Below the pieces are notes generated by a model. The model was given only the letters and a program-made list of their open reading frames with translations, was not told the DNA's origin and did no database searches. From NCBI GenBank assembly GCA_045531405.1, contig JAZSDX010000013.1, positions 1-64,000 on the forward strand: 64,000 nucleotides of DNA, in the 5' to 3' direction. Of this stretch, positions 60,496 through 64,000 are shown piece by piece (within the stretch, counting starts at the first letter, position 1; each line of letters starts with the position of its first letter). The stretch comes from RGIG4079 sp045531405 (GTDB lineage: Bacteria; Bacteroidota; Bacteroidia; Bacteroidales; Muribaculaceae). The translations under genes and the position numbers were made by a program.

Positions 60496-60846
60496 ATGTC
60501 AACATTATTGCCAACTTACATTAACGTAAACGTGAACGGCATACCTGCTCTATCGAGCAAAGGTGTGAGCGTGTCAACTACCCAAGTGGCGTTTGACTTC
60601 AACAATCATCGCAATGTGGGTAGTCCATTTCGAGGGTTGATTATCATTCGCTTGAATCAAGCCATACCTACCGGCACAACTGCAACGCTACCGATTGTGT
60701 TCACTTCGGACGGTGGTAACGTGAAGCCGTTGACCTCATTCAATGGTGAGGCTGTAACCGTAGGCGATTTGCCCGGAACCGGTATTTATTTGGTGTGGTA
60801 TGAGAGCCAAAGCGACACACTTCAACTCATAACAGGAATTGTTTAA
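60496..60846 (+). CDS. Conserved small protein, 116 aa
   Basis: 116 residues, beta-rich, with PFRGLIIIRLNQAIPTGTTA and GDLPGTGIYLVWYESQSDTL. Reads like a jelly-roll structural protein. AGGAGG lies 7 nt before the ATG. Found after the Gly-rich gene in many related phages. Confidence 0.6.
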   Translation: MSTLLPTYINVNVNGIPALSSKGVSVSTTQVAFDFNNHRNVGSPFRGLIIIRLNQAIPTGTTATLPIVFTSDGGNVKPLTSFNGEAVTVGDLPGTGIYLVWYESQSDTLQLITGIV

Positions 60847-60865
60847 CAACTAAAAAAGATATATC

Positions 60866-61384
60866 ATGTTCGGTGGATTAAGAGAAGGAAACGTATTTTA
60901 CATATTTGACAAGAATGACCTTACATTGCAGATTGGTGAAGTGGTGGAAGTAAAGAATCCCGTTACCAAGTATGGTCAGGGTGTGTATCCGGCAAGTCCG
61001 TTTGCACAACTTGACAAAGAGATAGACATAAAGGTAAAGGTTGGGAATGCGATACATAACATAAGCCAATTACCATGCGACAAGTCGTTTTCGCTTAAGA
61101 ACAATGTATTTGTGAGCGATAATGAGGCGGAGGTTAAAGCCGAGATAGATTCGGTGTATAGGAATGCTAAATATGGCATTGAGAACCAATCCTATTTCCA
61201 GAAGGCGGCGAGTGCATGCGAAAACATGTATGTTCAGCTTAACCCCAATCTCGCAAAAGAGAAGCAGCAAGAAGAAAAGATTGTTGAACTTGAGAAGCAG
61301 ATCGGGAGCATAGATTCAAAGTTGAATCGTATGTATGATTTATTATCTGAGTCCATCGGACAGGGTAAATCTAAAAAAGAATAG
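60866..61384 (+). CDS. Conserved phage protein, 172 aa
   Basis: 172 residues: beta domain (GNVFYIFDKNDLTLQIGEVV, then TKYGQGVYPASPFAQL) and a C-terminal coiled coil (EEKIVELEKQIGSIDSKLNR). Part of the conserved downstream module. Unknown role. Confidence 0.6.
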   Translation: MFGGLREGNVFYIFDKNDLTLQIGEVVEVKNPVTKYGQGVYPASPFAQLDKEIDIKVKVGNAIHNISQLPCDKSFSLKNNVFVSDNEAEVKAEIDSVYRNAKYGIENQSYFQKAASACENMYVQLNPNLAKEKQQEEKIVELEKQIGSIDSKLNRMYDLLSESIGQGKSKKE

Positions 61385-61396
61385 GAGAATCAAATT

Positions 61397-61723
61397 ATGG
61401 TTATGATGGAAATAACAGAAGACAAGTTTGACAAGATGTATGAGCATGTAGAAAAGGCTCTTAAGTCGATGGGCAAGGTGATGCAATGCTTTGAGGAATT
61501 GCAAGAAGAAGCCGGCTCAATGGGTCAACGTGGCGGTTATGGTAACCGAGGTCATTATGGCAATCGTGGTAATAGCGGTGCGTCGTATGGCGGTTATGGC
61601 AATCGTGTGGTTCACTCTATGAACGAGTGGGAGGAAGACGATTGGGAAGATGACAGCATGGATGAACGTGGCTATGGCAACCGTATGGGTCAACGCCGTG
61701 GCATGCGTGGTGGCCGTCGATAG
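61397..61723 (+). CDS. RG/Tyr-rich conserved protein, 108 aa
   Basis: Helical N terminus (ITEDKFDKMYEHVEKALKSM), then repeats of GYGNRG, and an acidic patch followed by GMRGGRR. Low complexity resembles RNA- or DNA-binding tails. Unknown function. Confidence 0.55.
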   Translation: MVMMEITEDKFDKMYEHVEKALKSMGKVMQCFEELQEEAGSMGQRGGYGNRGHYGNRGNSGASYGGYGNRVVHSMNEWEEDDWEDDSMDERGYGNRMGQRRGMRGGRR

Positions 61724-61732
61724 TAATTAACC

Positions 61733-61777
61733 GGTGTAGGGGAGAGTTATGAGATTTCCCCTGCACCATAATTTTTA
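61733..61777 (+). terminator. Intrinsic terminator
   Basis: GGTGTAGGGGA (61733-61743) pairs with TCCCCTGCACC (61757-61767), then ATAATTTTTA. Confidence 0.75.
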
Positions 61778-61782
61778 TAGAT

Positions 61783-62208
61783 ATGCGAAAAAGAAATAGA
61801 ACGAGTTTAGATATCTTCAACTATATGCCATATAGCAAGCGAGTGTACCTAAAGAATCATGGGTATCACTTCAATAAAGCATCGTATGAGTTTGCTTGTT
61901 CGCTTATGTGGAAGGAAACAAATGGGAAAGAGGAAGGCATTAAGCCGGTGGATAAAGATGTTTTGAAAACGATTTTGAAACGGTATAATGTGGAAGTTCC
62001 CAACGATGCGATATATGATGCATGTTATGTGTATTCAGCGGCAATGGCTGACTATATGGGTAGGTCGATCCCCAATGAGCAATATTTGGCTTTACATGTA
62101 AGGGATAGAATCCATGACGTGGATAAACGAGATGGCTATATCTTCAACCAATTCTTAGCGGATTGTGAGTTTGAAGGCATCGCAATCGACTTTGAGGAAT
62201 TTCTATGA
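61783..62208 (+). CDS. Conserved phage protein, 141 aa
   Basis: 141 residues, helical. MRKRNRTSLDIFNYMPYSKR, ACSLMWKETNGKEEGIKPVD and DYMGRSIPNEQYLALHVRDR are typical of a conserved late gene in Bacteroidales phages. Overlaps the next gene by 4 bp, suggesting cooperation. Unknown function. Confidence 0.6.
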   Translation: MRKRNRTSLDIFNYMPYSKRVYLKNHGYHFNKASYEFACSLMWKETNGKEEGIKPVDKDVLKTILKRYNVEVPNDAIYDACYVYSAAMADYMGRSIPNEQYLALHVRDRIHDVDKRDGYIFNQFLADCEFEGIAIDFEEFL

Positions 62209-62645
62209 TAAAGGTACACATTATATTAGACAAGTACGATTGGGAGATATTCGCCTACTTTGCCGTAACAAAGTATGATGTGGAGGATATAATGGAGCGT
62301 CTATGGTCTATCGGGTGCAATGGTTGGCAAGCAGAGGAGGCTTACAAGAATTTGACGAAAAACAAGTTGAACTCCGGACTAACATATAGTTCGTATATCA
62401 AGCATCAGAGCGTGATTGTCACTGCACTAACCGATAGCCCGGCACAATTCTTCAATTCGTTTCTGCATGAGGTGGTAGCACATTGTGTTGACCAGATATC
62501 CGACACATTATATATAAGCAAGAGGAGCGAGGAGTATGCGTATCTTATAGGAGATTTGGGTATGAGCATATTCCCACATGTTCAGCACTTATTGTGTGAG
62601 TGCTGTAGCAAAAAGAAAAAACGGAAGCGGAAACTACTTAAGTAG
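62205..62645 (+). CDS. HExxH-motif protein, 146 aa
   Basis: 146 residues. FLHEVVAHCVDQI at about 86-98 is an HExxH zinc site. The N terminus is a beta/alpha segment (VHIILDKYDWEIFAYFAVTK), the C terminus is Cys- and Lys-rich (CECCSKKKKRKRK). It may be a small protease or an inactive zinc domain. It converges on the integrase gene with a 12-bp overlap. Confidence 0.55.
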   Translation: MIKVHIILDKYDWEIFAYFAVTKYDVEDIMERLWSIGCNGWQAEEAYKNLTKNKLNSGLTYSSYIKHQSVIVTALTDSPAQFFNSFLHEVVAHCVDQISDTLYISKRSEEYAYLIGDLGMSIFPHVQHLLCECCSKKKKRKRKLLK

Positions 62646-63719
62646 GTCGAAGCCTTTGGTTACTTCTTCTTGAAGCACTTTTGCGTATATCTGCGTTGTT
62701 TGGATGTCAGAGTGAGCGAGCATCTTTGATACAATCTCAATAGGCACACCACGTTTGAGTGCCCATGTAGCGAAGGTGTGTCGTCCAACGTGCATGGTTA
62801 GGTGGGTCTTGATGCCGGCCATTGCTTGTATGGCCTTGAGATATTGGTTGCATTTTTGATTCGTGAATATGTTAAGATTGTAATCGTATCGCTCAAGGAT
62901 TTCTTGTGCTTTTGGGAGGATCATTAATTTATATCTTGTGCCGGTCTTTTGTCTTTTATCGATGATGAATTGTTGACCATCTTCGGTGATTATATCCTCT
63001 TTGGTTATTTTACGCAAGTCTGCATCGGCAAGTCCGGTGTAGCAAGAGAATATAAACATATCTCTCACTATTGCTATTGAGCCGTCAAGTTCAAGTTCTT
63101 CTATTTTTGTTCTTTCTTCTTCGGTGAGGTAGCGAATCCCCGATGATACACCTTTAGGAGATGAGAATTTAGTATAAGGGTTTTGCTGAATTAAATCTAA
63201 TTGCAGGGCTATATTAAGATATGTTTTGATTGATTTGTGATAGTTGTGTATGGCCGTTTGTTTCGTTAGAGTGCCTTTAGAGCGAATGAAGTCGTCCCAT
63301 AATTTTAGATTTTTCGGGGTAAAATCGCTGAACGAATTAAAAATATTACTATCTCGGAGTGATTTTAAAGCGACAAGTTGCATTTTTTTAGTGTGTTCAA
63401 CGATGTCGGTACGCATACGAATCCTCTCCTCAATCCAATCGCATACATTAATTTTATTAATACTTATTTGCTTAATATTAAAATTTTCATTTTCAGATAA
63501 TGCAAGTATCTCATGATACTTTTTTTGTATCTCGGCATTAAGTAGAGGGGCGTCGAAGCGACCAACTACCATGCCATTTTTCCACTCATGCTTTTTGACT
63601 CGCACTCCGGTGGAAATAATTTTTTGTTTACCATTATTGCTAATGACTAATTCCACACTCCCATTTTTTGTTTTAGAGGCGGTTCGGCGCCGGTCAAAAA
63701 CAATAGAAATATTAAGCAT
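62634..63719 (-). CDS. int: Tyrosine recombinase integrase
   Basis: 361 residues from ATG 63719 (a longer in-frame reading overlaps arm sites). Order: N-terminal arm-binding region, core-binding SAM-like domain, catalytic domain with TGLADADLRKI, LTMHVGRHTFATWALKRG, LAHSDIQTTQIYAK (Arg, His, catalytic Tyr). The usual first Arg is an Ala here, as in some Bacteroidetes relatives. Adjacent to attR in the tRNA gene, as expected. Confidence 0.9.
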   Translation of the reverse strand: MLNISIVFDRRRTASKTKNGSVELVISNNGKQKIISTGVRVKKHEWKNGMVVGRFDAPLLNAEIQKKYHEILALSENENFNIKQISINKINVCDWIEERIRMRTDIVEHTKKMQLVALKSLRDSNIFNSFSDFTPKNLKLWDDFIRSKGTLTKQTAIHNYHKSIKTYLNIALQLDLIQQNPYTKFSSPKGVSSGIRYLTEEERTKIEELELDGSIAIVRDMFIFSCYTGLADADLRKITKEDIITEDGQQFIIDKRQKTGTRYKLMILPKAQEILERYDYNLNIFTNQKCNQYLKAIQAMAGIKTHLTMHVGRHTFATWALKRGVPIEIVSKMLAHSDIQTTQIYAKVLQEEVTKGFDLLK

Positions 63720-63772
63720 ATTAGTTAGTTTTTTTGATGTATTTTGATGTGTTTTTATGTACACTTTTTTAT

Positions 63773-63792
63773 GTGTACATAAACTGTACATA
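63773..63792. promoter_or_regulatory. Possible right arm-type integrase site
   Basis: GTGTACATAAACTGTACATA contains two TGTACAT-like half-sites close to the integrase start and attR. A related sequence lies at 3270-3288. Confidence 0.45.
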
Positions 63793-63835
63793 AAATAATA
63801 TAAAATCGTATAAAAATATCAGTATAAATGCACTG

Positions 63836-63866
63836 CAAATATAATAAAAATAGTTGAATCATTCAA
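63836..63866 (-). promoter_or_regulatory. Integrase promoter
   Basis: On the minus strand TATATTTG (63843-63836) is preceded by TTG (63866-63864) with 20-bp spacing. Matches the host-type consensus. Confidence 0.6.
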
Positions 63867-63920
63867 TATTTTATATTTTGAAAATCAAACAAATAGGTGG
63901 TAATTAATTGATTATTAGAA

Positions 63921-63946
63921 AAATAAAAGGGGTGAAATGTCACCCC
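63921..63946 (-). terminator. Phage-supplied terminator for tRNA-Arg
   Basis: On the minus strand GGGGTGA-CATT-TCACCCC followed by TTTTATTT. It directly follows the tRNA end at attR, replacing the host terminator now stranded at attL. Confidence 0.75.
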
Positions 63947-63951
63947 AAAAA

Positions 63952-63971
63952 GTATCCCCGTGGGGAGTCGA
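63952..63971. other. attR: attR core (20 bp)
   Basis: Identical to 3206-3225. Forms the T-arm and acceptor 3' end of tRNA-Arg on the minus strand. Confidence 0.9.
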
Positions 63972-64000
63972 ACCCCAATCGTTGGAACCGGAATCCAATA
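63953..64000 (-). tRNA. tRNA-Arg(CCG), 3' part, continues beyond window
   Basis: Minus strand: anticodon arm TTGGA-TTCCGGT-TCCAA with anticodon CCG, T arm TGGGG-TTCGACT-CCCCA, acceptor CGGGGAT and discriminator A at 63953. The 5' half lies past 64000. After the discriminator comes CTTT instead of CCA, so CCA is not encoded in this lysogen. Confidence 0.85.

Overview
The window is a nearly complete temperate phage genome integrated into a Bacteroidales-type chromosome. The host assignment rests on TAnnTTTG / TTTG promoters spaced 19-20 bp apart, a LysM/periplasmic-binding protein followed by a PorT-like outer-membrane barrel, and the Bacteroidetes style of the integrase, terminase and lysis genes. 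Host genes occupy about 1-3205. A 20-bp direct repeat (3206-3225 and 63952-63971) marks attL and attR. It is the 3' end of a minus-strand tRNA-Arg(CCG) whose intact copy runs off the right edge. The prophage is therefore about 60.75 kb, and I think it is complete.

Layout. 3344-5801: lysogeny block with a LexA-like repressor (5172-5801, minus) and, on the same strand, three small exported proteins built from an H-x4-C ... CxxC domain and a trypco2-domain protein. 5802-6413: operator/promoter region, a structured RNA candidate, repeats and a tRNA-like element. 6414-12435: early genes, a frameshifted flotillin, a three-gene NAD locus (NAMPT-like, Nudix, PRPP-synthetase-like) that resembles phage NAD+ reconstitution pathways, and an odd tRNA. 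12588-18205: replication and recombination (Sak4-like ATPase, PD-(D/E)XK nuclease, SSB-like protein, NinB-like protein, VRR-NUC, and an initiator with iterons inside its gene). 18233-25692: many small accessory genes, a DNA methyltransferase, an RlmN/Cfr-like radical SAM enzyme, and a pentapeptide protein made of perfect 15-bp repeats.

25689-62645 is virion and lysis. It starts with a nozzle-like tail protein, two small ejection-type proteins and a 4131-residue polyvalent protein carrying two BECR-type nuclease domains and two HExxH domains. These are followed by the portal, then an inverted minus-strand block (small conserved protein, large terminase, rhomboid-like protease, conserved protein), then scaffold, major capsid, connector proteins and tail fibre genes. 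The lysis cassette (amidase, holin, Rz-like, PI-PLC-like) comes next, then three paralogous accessory proteins and a conserved downstream module. The integrase sits next to attR. The ring/nozzle/ejection set suggests a short-tailed (podovirus) virion.

The most unusual feature is a composite repeat made of interchangeable modules (AATTCATAATG-type tracts, 9-bp tandem units, a GC-rich hairpin of about 60 bp, and a GGAGATA-type tail). It is scattered through intergenic gaps and has also entered coding sequences in frame, mostly in interdomain linkers of the giant polyvalent protein. A second new-looking signal is a phage promoter class in which an AAAGATA box lies exactly 32 nt before a TAnnTTTG-like box at four sites. 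All functions are read from sequence motifs and remembered family features; nothing was searched or computed.
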